Below are positions 20,366 to 28,225 of a stretch of DNA of 64,000 nucleotides, piece after piece. Source of the stretch: Corynebacterium tuberculostearicum SK141 (GTDB taxonomy: Bacteria; Actinomycetota; Actinomycetes; Mycobacteriales; Mycobacteriaceae); the NCBI RefSeq assembly GCF_000175635.1, contig NZ_ACVP01000007.1, positions 43,544-107,543 of the forward strand, in the 5' to 3' direction. A program made the translations under genes and the position numbers. The notes beneath the pieces are model-generated. The model did not search any database. It saw only the letters and a list, made by a program, of their open reading frames with translations, and was not told the DNA's origin. How positions within the stretch are numbered: the first letter of the stretch is position 1; the number at the start of each line of letters is the position of its first letter.

Positions 20366-20384
20366 TAAGGCAACCCTTACCTAA
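20366..20384. promoter_or_regulatory. Candidate DtxR-type iron box upstream of sdhC
   Basis: A 19-bp element TAAGGCAACCCTTACCTAA resembles the DtxR consensus TTAGGTTAGSCTAACCTAA. One half (CTTACCTAA) is near perfect and the other is weaker. It lies about 110 bp before sdhC. SDH carries iron-sulfur clusters, so iron control is reasonable. The site is unproven. Confidence 0.45.
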
Positions 20385-20494
20385 AAGAATTATGACTTTA
20401 ACCGTACCGCCGTACCGTTAGGTGAAACGCCGCAGGAATTGACTAGTAACCAGCGGTTAAGCCCAGTTAAAGTGAGGGCGACAATGGAGGTGTC

Positions 20495-21250
20495 ATGACT
20501 TTAAGAAATCCGGACCGTGAGGCAGTAACTCACGGCCACATTACTAACGAACCAATCCGCCAGAAGCCGGGAGTGCCCTCCTGGGTTCTGAAGCTCATCA
20601 TGGCCGTCACTGGCCTGCTCTTCGCCCTCTTCGTTGTTGGCCACATGGCCGGCAACCTGAAGTTGTACTTGCCGGCGAACGGCGGCGAAGAAGCACTAGA
20701 TGAATACGGTGCATTCCTGCGCTCCATGGGCGAGCCGTTGTTCCCGCATGAGGGCGCATTGTGGATCATCCGCGCCGTCCTGCTGGTTGCCATCCTTGCC
20801 CACATCTACGGTGCGATCGCTTTGACTGCCCGCTCCAAGGCATCCCGCGGCAAGTTCAGCCGCAGCAACCTTATGGGTGGCCTAGATTCCTTCGCCACCA
20901 AGACCATGCTGGTCTCCGGCCTGGTTTTGCTGCTGTTCATCATCTTCCACCTGCTGGACCTGACTATGGGTGTACAGCCCATCGCCCCAGGTGACTTCGC
21001 AGAGGGTGCGGTGAAGGCCAACATGATTGCTACCTTCAGTCGCTGGCCGGTCACCATCGTGTACGTGATCGCCATGTGCTTCCTGTTCCTGCACCTCACC
21101 CACGGCATTCGCCTTGCCGCCTCTGACCTGGGTATCACCGGTGCGAAGTGGCGTCAGACCTTCCTGATCTTGGCGTACGTCATCCCGGCCGTTGTTTGCA
21201 TCGGCAACATCGTTATGCCTTTGTCCGTTGCCCTGGGCTTGGTCAGCTAA
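20495..21250 (+). CDS. sdhC: Succinate dehydrogenase cytochrome b subunit
   Basis: A 251-residue membrane subunit that anchors SDH, binds heme b and passes electrons to menaquinone. About five transmembrane helices are visible, with conserved histidines in FVVGHMAGNLKLY, HIYGAIAL, IFHLLDLTMG and FLHLTHGIRLA as heme ligand candidates. It belongs to the single-polypeptide, di-heme type found in actinobacteria and Bacillus; no sdhD is present. The start follows GGAGGTGTC. It opens the sdhCAB operon, 15 bp before sdhA, and the 369-bp upstream region carries the GlxR-like and iron-box-like sites. Confidence 0.93.
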   Translation: MTLRNPDREAVTHGHITNEPIRQKPGVPSWVLKLIMAVTGLLFALFVVGHMAGNLKLYLPANGGEEALDEYGAFLRSMGEPLFPHEGALWIIRAVLLVAILAHIYGAIALTARSKASRGKFSRSNLMGGLDSFATKTMLVSGLVLLLFIIFHLLDLTMGVQPIAPGDFAEGAVKANMIATFSRWPVTIVYVIAMCFLFLHLTHGIRLAASDLGITGAKWRQTFLILAYVIPAVVCIGNIVMPLSVALGLVS

Positions 21251-21265
21251 AGGAGTTAGAAACCC

Positions 21266-23281
21266 ATGACTAATACTGAACTCAAGCGCGAGCACCCCAA
21301 GTTCTCGCACCCACAGTCCATCGTTCCGGGCGTATCCGCCGGCAACATTCTGGAATCCCACGAGCCGCACGGCGTGCCAATGAAGGACATGTGGTCCCAC
21401 CAAAAGGACCACATGCAGCTGGTTTCCCCACTGAACCGCCGCAAGTTTGAGGTCCTCGTTGTCGGTACCGGCCTATCCGCCGGCGCCGCTGCGGCCGCAC
21501 TGGGCGAGCTGGGCTACAAGGTAAAGGTATTCACCTACCACGACTCCCCGCGCCGCGCGCACTCCATTGCCGCGCAGGGTGGCGTCAACGCCTCCCGTGC
21601 CAAGAAGGTGGACAATGACTCCGCCTACCGCCACACCAAGGACACCGTTAAGGGCGGCGACTACCGCTGCCGTGAGTCCGACTGCTGGCGCCTGGCAAAC
21701 GAGTCCGTTCGCGTTATTGACCACATGAACGCCATCGGCGCCCCGTTCGCTCGCGAGTACGGCGGCACCCTGGCTACCCGTTCCTTCGGTGGTGTGCAGG
21801 TCTCCCGTACCTACTACACCCGTGGCCAAACAGGTCAGCAGCTGCAGCTGTCCACCACCTCTGCGCTCTACCGCCAGATTGGTTTGGGCAATGTGGAGCT
21901 CTTTGCCCACAATGACCTGCAGGACATCATCGTCTACAACGACAATGGCAAGAAGCGCGCTGGCGGCATCGTTACCCGCAACCTGATCACCGGTGAGCTC
22001 AAGGCCTTCACCGGCCATGCAGTCGTGCTGGGTACCGGCGGCTACGGCAACGTCTACCACATGTCCACCCTGGCTAAGAACTCCAATGCCAGCGCCATGA
22101 TGCGTGCGTATGACAGCGGTGCCTACCTGGCCTCCCCGGCCTTCGTGCAGTTCCACCCGACGGGCCTGCCGGTCAACTCCGATTGGCAGTCCAAGACCAT
22201 CTTGATGTCGGAGTCCCTGCGTAACGACGGCCGCATTTGGTCCCCGAAGAAGGAGGGCGACGACCGCGACCCGAATACCATTCCGGAAGAAGAGCGCGAC
22301 TACTTCTTGGAGCGCCGCTACCCGGCATTCGGCAACCTGGTTCCGCGCGACGTTGCTTCCCGTGCCATCTCCCAGCAGATCAACGCCGGCCTAGGCGTTG
22401 GCCCGCTGCACAACTCGGTGTACCTGGACTTCCGCGACGCCATCGAGCGCCTGGGCAAGGACAAGATCCGCGAGCGCTACTCCAACCTCATCGAGATGTA
22501 CGAAGAGGCTATCGGCGAGTCTGCTTATGAGACCCCGATGCGCATCGCCCCGACCTGCCACTTCACCATGGGTGGCCTGTGGACCGACTTCAATGAGATG
22601 ACCTCCATCGACGGCCTCTTTGCCGCCGGTGAGTGCTCCTGGACCTACCACGGTGCTAACCGCCTGGGTGCTAACTCCCTGCTTTCGGCTTCCGTCGACG
22701 GCTGGTTCACCCTGCCGTTTACCATCCCGAACTACTTGGCTGACCACCTCAACGAGGAGAAGCTGGCCGAGGATTCCCCAGAGGCACAGGCAACCCTGGC
22801 GCAGTCCCAGGAGCGCATCGACCGCCTCATGGGCGTGCGCGGTGAGAACCCGCACGGTCCGTCCTACTACCACCGCCAGCTGGGCGATATCCTCTACCAC
22901 GGCTGCGGCGTCTCCCGTAACGTCGAGGACCTCAAGACCGCGATCACCAAGATCCGCGAGCTGCGCGAGGACTTCTGGGCTAACGTCCGCATTCCGGGTG
23001 AGGCCAACGACATGAACCAGGTGCTGGAGTACGGCCTGCGCGTTGCCGACTACCTGGACTTGGGCGAGCTCATGTGTGTTGACGCTCTGGACCGCGATGA
23101 GTCCTGTGGCGCTCACTTCCGCGAGGACCACCTCACCGAGGACGGCGAGGCAGAACGCGACGATGAGAACTGGTGCTTCGTTTCCGCTTGGGAGCCCGGC
23201 GCTAATAAGAACGAGTTCATCCGCCACGCCGAGCCGCTGTACTTTGATTCGATCCCGCTGATGACAAGGAACTACAAGTAA
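21266..23281 (+). CDS. sdhA: Succinate dehydrogenase flavoprotein subunit
   Basis: A 671-residue subunit that oxidises succinate to fumarate in the TCA cycle. The FAD loop is VVGTGLSAGAAAA. The histidine for covalent FAD attachment is in RRAHSIAAQGGVNA. Active-site regions include FHPTGLPV, RNDGR and HGANRLGANSLL. The length fits the long actinobacterial SdhA form. The ATG follows AAAGGAGTTAGAA. The sdhB start overlaps its stop by one base, giving translational coupling. Confidence 0.96.
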   Translation: MTNTELKREHPKFSHPQSIVPGVSAGNILESHEPHGVPMKDMWSHQKDHMQLVSPLNRRKFEVLVVGTGLSAGAAAAALGELGYKVKVFTYHDSPRRAHSIAAQGGVNASRAKKVDNDSAYRHTKDTVKGGDYRCRESDCWRLANESVRVIDHMNAIGAPFAREYGGTLATRSFGGVQVSRTYYTRGQTGQQLQLSTTSALYRQIGLGNVELFAHNDLQDIIVYNDNGKKRAGGIVTRNLITGELKAFTGHAVVLGTGGYGNVYHMSTLAKNSNASAMMRAYDSGAYLASPAFVQFHPTGLPVNSDWQSKTILMSESLRNDGRIWSPKKEGDDRDPNTIPEEERDYFLERRYPAFGNLVPRDVASRAISQQINAGLGVGPLHNSVYLDFRDAIERLGKDKIRERYSNLIEMYEEAIGESAYETPMRIAPTCHFTMGGLWTDFNEMTSIDGLFAAGECSWTYHGANRLGANSLLSASVDGWFTLPFTIPNYLADHLNEEKLAEDSPEAQATLAQSQERIDRLMGVRGENPHGPSYYHRQLGDILYHGCGVSRNVEDLKTAITKIRELREDFWANVRIPGEANDMNQVLEYGLRVADYLDLGELMCVDALDRDESCGAHFREDHLTEDGEAERDDENWCFVSAWEPGANKNEFIRHAEPLYFDSIPLMTRNYK

Positions 23282-24030
23282 TGAAACTGACACTTGAGAT
23301 CTGGCGTCAAGCCGGACCGACCCAAGAAGGCCACTTCGAGACCGTCCAGGTGGATGACGCCTCTGAGCAGATGTCCATCCTGGAGCTGCTGGATCACGTC
23401 AACGAGGGCTACATTGAGCGCGGCGAAGAGCCTTTCGCCTTCGCTTCCGACTGCCGTGAGGGCATCTGTGGTACCTGTGGTCTGACCGTCAACGGCCGTC
23501 CACACGGCCCTGGGCAGAACACCCCGGCCTGCCAGCAGCGCCTGTTCAACTTCACCGATGGCCAGACCATCAAGCTGGAGCCGTTCCGTTCCGCTGCTTA
23601 CCCGGTCATCAAGGACATGATCGTCGACCGTGCGGCACTGGATCACGTGATGGAGCAGGGCGGCTACGTCTCCATGGACGCTGGTACCGCCCCGGATGCG
23701 GATACCATGCACATCAACCATGAGACCTCCGAGTACTCGCTGGACCACGCCGCCTGCATTGGCTGCGGTGCCTGCGTCGCTGCCTGCCCGAACGGTGCGG
23801 CCCACCTATTTACCGGTGCGAAGCTGGTGCACCTCTCCCTCATGCCGCTGGGCAAGGAAGAGCGTGGCCGCCGCGCCCGCAACATGGTCGATGACCTGGA
23901 AGCCAACTTCGGCCACTGCTCCCTCTACGGTGAGTGCGCCGATGTGTGCCCGGCCGGCGTTCCGCTGACCGCAGTTTCTGCGGTTACCCGCGAACGTGCA
24001 CGTGCTGCTTTCCGTGGCAAGGACGACTAA
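23281..24030 (+). CDS. sdhB: Succinate dehydrogenase iron-sulfur subunit
   Basis: A 249-residue electron-transfer subunit. The N-terminal ferredoxin domain has the [2Fe-2S] cysteines in CREGICGTCG and a later CQQR. The C-terminal domain carries [4Fe-4S]/[3Fe-4S] ligands in CIGCGACVAACP and CSLYGECADVCPAGVP. It is coupled to sdhA by TAATG. These clusters make the complex dependent on iron supply. Confidence 0.96.
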   Translation: MKLTLEIWRQAGPTQEGHFETVQVDDASEQMSILELLDHVNEGYIERGEEPFAFASDCREGICGTCGLTVNGRPHGPGQNTPACQQRLFNFTDGQTIKLEPFRSAAYPVIKDMIVDRAALDHVMEQGGYVSMDAGTAPDADTMHINHETSEYSLDHAACIGCGACVAACPNGAAHLFTGAKLVHLSLMPLGKEERGRRARNMVDDLEANFGHCSLYGECADVCPAGVPLTAVSAVTRERARAAFRGKDD

Positions 24031-24086
24031 GCTAAGGTTATTCCGTAGGAATACAAGGAACGAGAGAAAGACAGAAAGACTCCGCC

Positions 24087-24461
24087 ATGAGCGATAACAC
24101 CCACGCAGTCGCTGACTACGCCAGCGAGACCTACCCGGAGTTCTCCGGCAAGATTCAGGACACCTACATTGAGGGCTACGATCCAGTATCCTTCGGTGCT
24201 CCTCACTCTTCCCTCCTGCGCACCTCCACTTGGGTGGGCATGGGTCTGATCCTGTCTTGCCTCCCAGCCGCCGGCATCCTCATCTGGGGCCTGGGCGTGT
24301 GGGATACCCCGCTGGGCACCGCCGGCGAGGGTGACTACACCCTGACCACCATCATCGGCATTATCGCTCTGGTGGCTGTGGCCATCGCCGCAGTAGGCAC
24401 CGTCCACTACGGCCGCCGCTACTACCGCAAGTACCGCAAGGAAACCGGCCGAGCCAACTAA
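24087..24461 (+). CDS. Small conserved membrane protein downstream of sdhCAB
   Basis: A 124-residue protein with two predicted transmembrane segments (about residues 48-70 and 87-110). The N-terminus is acidic and the C-terminal tail basic (YGRRYYRKYRKE), suggesting a cytoplasmic C-terminus. A gene of this type follows sdhB in other corynebacteria (cg0448 position). It lies 56 bp after sdhB on the same strand and ends just before a hairpin, so it is probably the last gene of the sdh transcript. The function is unknown. Confidence 0.75.
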   Translation: MSDNTHAVADYASETYPEFSGKIQDTYIEGYDPVSFGAPHSSLLRTSTWVGMGLILSCLPAAGILIWGLGVWDTPLGTAGEGDYTLTTIIGIIALVAVAIAAVGTVHYGRRYYRKYRKETGRAN

Positions 24462-24829
24462 ATCGTTTCTTTAGCACGCAACCCCCGCTTCCACCAGCAT
24501 GCATGACATGCAGGGAGGCGGGGGTGTTGCATATCCGCCCCTTCCAGCGACTCTTTCAGTCTGGTGGCTAAGTCTAGAAGTTCGTCGGGATTATTTGCGA
24601 GCCGTTGTTGAGACAGATTCCGTTGTGCTGCGCGTACAAACTTGGCGAGTGTGCCGGCGTCGCGGGCCAGTGGGGAAGTGGCAGGCAACTCCGCCTGTAT
24701 TACCTGTAGGTGCTTGGCGGCACTGTTGGCGGCGTCTAGTGCGTACTCGTAGTCTCCAGTGTCCCCGTGCGCCCCAATAAACAACGCGCACAGTTGCGTG
24801 TCCTAGGCTTCATGAACAATGTCTGCCAT
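24458..24829 (-). pseudogene. Small helical protein gene interrupted by a nonsense codon at position 9
   Basis: An ATG at 24829 with a good ribosome binding site (AAAGGTGAAG) opens a frame reading MADIVHEA, then TAG (24803-24805). The same frame continues for more than 100 codons to 24458 with normal composition (ALDAANSAAKHLQVIQAEL, ATRLKESLEGA, alanine-rich helices). Internal CTG or TTG starts just after the stop exist but lack a ribosome binding site. The last 25 codons run through the sdh-side hairpin at 24481-24525, so the 3' end may also be altered. I recognise no family. It could be a recent nonsense mutation or a late-starting gene. Confidence 0.5.
24481..24525. terminator. Nested hairpin after the sdh operon
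   Basis: Twelve-base arms ACCCCCGCTTCC and GGAGGCGGGGGT (one mismatch) enclose an inner GCATG/CATGC stem. No long T run follows, so termination is likely but not certain. Confidence 0.55.
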
Positions 24830-24907
24830 TACTTCACCTTTCTACCCTTTTCCGGCTCGCGTTGAATGTAAAATTCTTGGCAACCTTTAAAAGATAGGAC
24901 TCGGTTA

Positions 24908-25393
24908 ATGCATATATCTAATATTTATCTCGCCTACGTCAAACGCTTCTTTCTATCCGATCCTGATGCAGCAATCCAGGTCTTGGCAGGTGCCAGTTTT
25001 GATGAGCAAGAGATTCTCGAGTGGATTGAGGAAGGCAAAAAAGTAGACCATGACATTTGGTACGAGGAAATTCCGATAGCGAACCCTCCCCATTCTCTCA
25101 GTTCGCCGAGTGAGGTATTAGTTTATTTCGATGGGTGTTCTTTTAACGAAGGATGGGAACATGATTTCCAGTGGACAGATCCAGTAGGTCGTAGAGCCCT
25201 TATACCCGACAAGTTTAATGGAGTTGTACGCCCCCAACCTGAGGCAGAAGGAGTGCTACGGGAAGACGGATATGTAGGTAATGATTACTATCTGTGGAGA
25301 GTTCCTTGCCCATGGAAAAGCCGCTACCTTTTAGCTCCGTTCCAGGAAAAGAGTAATGAGTACATTGACTACGGACGTCCGTTTACGGTTTGA
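24908..25393 (+). CDS. Orphan AT-rich gene, 161-residue acidic protein of unknown function
   Basis: I do not recognise this protein. It is 161 residues, acidic and rich in aromatic residues, with no signal peptide or membrane segment. Clear segments are DEQEILEWIEEGKKVDHDIWYEEIP, shortened here to its landmarks DEQEILEW and WYEE, and a C-terminal WRVPCPWKSRYLLAPF. Its AT content and codon use differ sharply from the sdh operon 450 bp upstream, which suggests horizontal acquisition. A bidirectional terminator follows 32 bp after the stop. Size and composition resemble orphan immunity proteins of polymorphic toxin systems, but no toxin gene is nearby, so this is only a possibility. Confidence 0.6.
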   Translation: MHISNIYLAYVKRFFLSDPDAAIQVLAGASFDEQEILEWIEEGKKVDHDIWYEEIPIANPPHSLSSPSEVLVYFDGCSFNEGWEHDFQWTDPVGRRALIPDKFNGVVRPQPEAEGVLREDGYVGNDYYLWRVPCPWKSRYLLAPFQEKSNEYIDYGRPFTV

Positions 25394-25424
25394 GCGTAAT
25401 TAAATCGTAAAATGGTGATGCGAG

Positions 25425-25465
25425 AAAAGTGACCTTAACTAGAGCAGTTAGTTAAGGTCACTTTT
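25425..25465. terminator. Perfect bidirectional terminator between the two orphan genes
   Basis: A 16-bp perfect stem (AAAAGTGACCTTAACT pairing with 25450-25465) has a 9-nt loop and A and T tracts at its outer ends. It works in either direction and serves the convergent genes at 24908 and 25520. Confidence 0.9.
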
Positions 25466-25519
25466 GTTTGTGCTAATGATTTTCATCAAAAATAAATCCG
25501 ATAAGACATAAGGAAAAGG

Positions 25520-25954
25520 TTAGCCGTGGCCCGTTAGCGGAATGTAAAGCTCTGCGTCTATCCTTCTGTCTGCTTTCATCCTTCTCAATTCCATAAAATG
25601 CTGAGGAACGTTGTCGCTGACTTCCCCAAGCCACTCGATTTTATCTCCTGATCCATAGTCCAAGTCCCCGACAAGTGGGTCTCCAGCAAGTTGATCCGCC
25701 CAACCTTTTACAGCAGTATCTTCCTCCGAAGAGACGCCCCCAGTACTCGGTATTGGGAACATTTCCATACCAACATACGCAAGTCCTCGCGTAACTCTCA
25801 TTACTGAAAATACGCAGTAGGCGAATCGAGGCGTTCTCCAGGCCGCTCTAAGCTCGACAGCCCCTGGGGAAATCAGGTTTTCTTCAGCGAAATATCTCTT
25901 CAAAAGAGAATTCATATAGCCCCCGAAAGCTGATGAGCTCCACTCAGTCTTCAT
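25520..25954 (-). CDS. Orphan AT-rich gene, 144-residue protein of unknown function
   Basis: I do not recognise this protein. From the ATG at 25954 (GGAG nearby upstream) it is 144 residues. A GTG at 26002 would add 16 residues. It has no signal peptide or membrane helix. Its centre is beta-rich and hydrophobic (FAYCVFSVMRVTRGLAYVGMEM) and its end is charged (ELRRMKADRRIDAELYIPL). It is convergent with the orphan gene at 24908 and shares the terminator at 25425. Base composition again differs from the core genes. Its start is 107 bp from an IS remnant. Another orphan immunity-like protein is possible. Confidence 0.55.
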   Translation of the reverse strand: MKTEWSSSAFGGYMNSLLKRYFAEENLISPGAVELRAAWRTPRFAYCVFSVMRVTRGLAYVGMEMFPIPSTGGVSSEEDTAVKGWADQLAGDPLVGDLDYGSGDKIEWLGEVSDNVPQHFMELRRMKADRRIDAELYIPLTGHG

Positions 25955-26060
25955 ATTCCACACTCCACACTTCAATGCGCCAAAATTTTTGTCCTGCACC
26001 AATTCACTGTATTTTACAGCCGAAAAATATCCTCAAGGGTTTATTTCTAGAATCGTGCTC

Positions 26061-26150
26061 TGAAGTGCCCCGAGTTTTGGAGGCAGAACTCGCCCCAAGC
26101 AATAATAGAAATCAAGGCAAATGCCTAGGAACAAAACTCGGGGCACTTCA
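26061..26150. mobile_element. 90-bp internally deleted IS remnant (MITE-like) with both terminal repeats
   Basis: The left end TGAAGTGCCCCGAGTTTTG is the exact reverse complement of the right end. The inner right half (26096-26150) matches the right end of the IS at 28144-28198 with one mismatch. It contains no coding sequence. It is either a deletion derivative of that element or a small non-autonomous copy mobilised by it. Confidence 0.8.
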
Positions 26151-26546
26151 ATTGGAACCACCGCAAGCCCGGACATCGAGGGCCGGAAAAATAAAGAAAT
26201 CCCCCCGCTTACACCGGGCAGCCCTGGGTCAGAGCCAGAGTTTTTCGCGAGTGCGCATCAGCCAGATGCTTCCCCAGCGCGTGAGCTTGGGGCGAAAAGG
26301 AGTGCTGAATCTGGGGAGAGAAGCCGCGAGTCCTGCTGATAGCTCCAGCAGCCGCCAGAATGCGTACACATGCCGTCACTGCCCCGGAGTAATGTCCGGA
26401 GCCACCTAAGCGACCGACCGACCGACGGAAGAACCCCCGCTAGTGCCCCTTTTTTCACACTGGAGGCACGGCGCTCTCTCCCCCCTCCCTCCCTCAGGAA
26501 GGCTGGGGTTGCAGGGCTTGAGCAGCGTCGAAAATTCAAGCGGCGA
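26151..26546. other. Non-coding 396-bp stretch, probable plasmid-derived sequence
   Basis: I see no convincing gene here. The stretch holds four tandem CGAC units (26411-26426), a homopurine/homopyrimidine tract (CCCCCCTCCCTCCCTC around 26485), and short hairpins such as GCATCAGCCAGATGC near 26248. Together with the downstream plasmid-type ribbon-helix-helix gene it may be a fragment of an integrated plasmid. That is inference from context. Confidence 0.35.
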
Positions 26547-26845
26547 TTAGCGCCCTTGTTCGATAAAAGCTCCTAGTGCTTCAGCCACAAGGGCCTGCAG
26601 GGTGACGCCGCGCGAGCGGGCCGCATCAGTCGCTCGAGCCTTGAGGTCAGCAGGCACGCGTACGTTCATCGATACAAGCGCGGGGGGCGTGGCAGCGGCA
26701 GCTCCAGGGCGTGGAGGGTAGCGACTTGGACGTCCTCGACGGTGTAGTGCTCGCCTAGGCGGTGAGCAGCCTCTGGGGCGAAAGACTCCAGGCGGGCGCG
26801 GGCAGCTTGGGCAGCGGGTGAGGGCGGACGTTTACGTGTAGACAT
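26547..26845 (-). pseudogene. Frameshifted plasmid-type ribbon-helix-helix regulator
   Basis: An ATG at 26845 starts MSTRKRPPSPAAQAARARLE and stays open for about 58 codons. A second frame then continues with VSMNVRVPADLKARATDAAR, RGVTLQALVAEALGAFIEQGR and a stop at 26547. The second part is a classic ribbon-helix-helix domain (beta strand MNVRVP, two helices), as in CopG- and antitoxin-type plasmid proteins. The 299-bp span is not a multiple of three. One indel, possibly at the G6 run near 26681, would join the parts into a protein of about 98 residues. An inverted repeat covers its start codon, as expected for autoregulation. A real two-gene overlap is less likely. Confidence 0.6.
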
Positions 26846-26862
26846 GATTTCATGTGTACACG
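26835..26862. promoter_or_regulatory. Inverted repeat over the start of the ribbon-helix-helix gene
   Basis: CGTGTAGACATG and CATGTGTACACG are reverse complements at 11 of 12 positions with a 4-nt spacer. The left arm includes the start codon. This is where a plasmid repressor of this family would bind its own promoter. Confidence 0.55.
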
Positions 26863-26939
26863 ACGGATAGCTAGGTTGCTGATTTTTATTGAAGTGTCCC
26901 AGGTTTTGTTCCGTTTGAGTAGATGGGAAAATCTGGAAC

Positions 26940-27258
26940 ATGCCAAGGAAATTTGACCAGGATGCCAAGAACCGTGTGGTTCGTCTTGTGGAAGATCGCA
27001 TCTTGGCGGAAAATATGTCGATGCAGGCGGCGTGCCAGGCAGTAGCTCCAAAGTTGGGGGTTTCATGGCACACAGCTCGTCAATGGACTTAAGCTTGCCC
27101 GCCGTTCGGGAAACGTCCCAGAGTCTGTGCCTGAAGATTTGGCCGCCGAAAACGCGAGGTTGCGTCGTGAAAATCAAGAGCTACGCGATACTAATGAGCT
27201 ACTGAAGGGTGCCTCGGCTTTTTTCGCGTCAGGACTCGACCCAAAACGTCGGAAATGA
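26940..27258 (+). pseudogene. IS3-family orfA (helix-turn-helix protein), frameshifted
   Basis: The first 50 codons (MPRKFDQDAKNRVVRLVEDR, GVSWHTARQW) encode the HTH that binds the element's ends. The frame then hits TAA at 27090. A +1 frame continues with LARRSGNVPE, DLAAENARLRRENQELRDTN (leucine-zipper-like) and ends DPKRRK at 27258. One indel near 27085-27090 explains the break. Confidence 0.82.
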
Positions 27259-28176
27259 TCCGGTTCATCGATGAATACCGGAATTGTTTCTCTGTTGAGT
27301 TCATTTGTAAGACGTTGAAAAGTAACCGGGCTGGTGGGTTTATCACCTCGCGTGGGTATCGCCAGTCCAAGACCCGTGGATTAAGCGCTCGTCGCCTTCG
27401 CGATGCTGTTCTGGTTGAACGCATTAGTGCTGTTCATCGAGACAATTACGGCGTCTACGGCGTGCGGATAATGTGGCATGCTCTCCGCCGTGCCGGAATA
27501 GATATCGGTCGTGAACAAACCGCTCGGTTGATGCACCTGGCCGGTGTTTCTGGCAAAGGCAAAGGTGGATCACCAATTACAACCCGAAAAGCTAACATGC
27601 CTGATCTGCGCCCAGACTTGGTCGAGCGTGAATTCAAAGCTCAAGGACCGAATAAGCTGTGGGTTGCTGACATTTGCGTATGTGCGCACGAAAAAGGCTT
27701 TGTGTATGCCGCGTTTGTCACCGACGGTTACTCCCGACGGATCGTTGGGTGGGCGTTATCAGACTCCATGCGTACCGAAGCACTGCCGCTGCAAGCTCTC
27801 AACCAGGCGACCCAAGTGTGCTGAGGAAACAACAGGTCTCATTCACCATTCGGATCACGGCTCGCAGTATGTCAGCGTGGTCTACAACGAGCGACTTGCC
27901 CAGCACGGGATTGCCGCTTCTACTGGGACTGTTGGTGACTCCTATGACAATGCTCTTGCTGAAAACGTTAACGGCTCCTACAAGAACGAGCTGATCCATA
28001 CTCGCAGGTGGAATGACGTTGTCCAAGCAGAAATCGCTACGTTCGAGTGGGTGTCATGGTGGAACGAGACGAGACTTCACCAAAGTTTGGGATACCGAAC
28101 CCCAGTCGAAGTGGAAACCGATTTTTGGAAGCAGAACCCGTCGCAAGAAATAATAGAAATCAAGGCAAATGCCTAG
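27255..28176 (+). pseudogene. IS3-family orfB (DDE transposase), frameshifted
   Basis: The frame from 27255 encodes the N-terminal region and the first catalytic aspartate (NKLWVADIC), then stops at 27824 (TGA). The next frame carries on with GLIHHSDHGSQYVS (second aspartate), GDSYDNALAENVNGSYKNEL (catalytic glutamate) and LHQSLGYRTPVEVE. A shift near 27810-27825 separates the catalytic residues, so no active transposase is expected. It overlaps orfA by ATGA. Confidence 0.85.
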
Positions 28177-28225
28177 GAACAAAACTCGGGGCACTTCAAT
28201 GTCAGTGGTTGTGCTGGTGGTAGGC

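Larger units (their letters stand above)
26890..28198 (+). mobile_element. IS3-family insertion sequence, about 1.31 kb, decayed
   Basis: Terminal inverted repeats start TGAAGTGTCCCAGGTTTTGTTCC-like on the left (landmark TGAAGTGTCCCAGGTTTTG) and mirror on the right (CAAAACTCGGGGCACTTCA). The ends are TG...CA. Inside are overlapping orfA and orfB in the -1 arrangement of IS3 elements, with an orfB transposase of the DDE type. Both frames are broken by frameshifts, so the copy should not move by itself. I see no clear 3-bp target duplication. Confidence 0.88.

Noticed and set aside
26411..26426. CGAC tandem units as plasmid iterons
   Set aside because: Four-base units are too short for iterons and no rep gene is recognisable. 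I mention them only as a feature of the non-coding stretch.
26371..26576. Plus-strand open frames in the island gap
   Set aside because: Low-complexity translation, no ribosome binding site, and no resemblance to a protein family.
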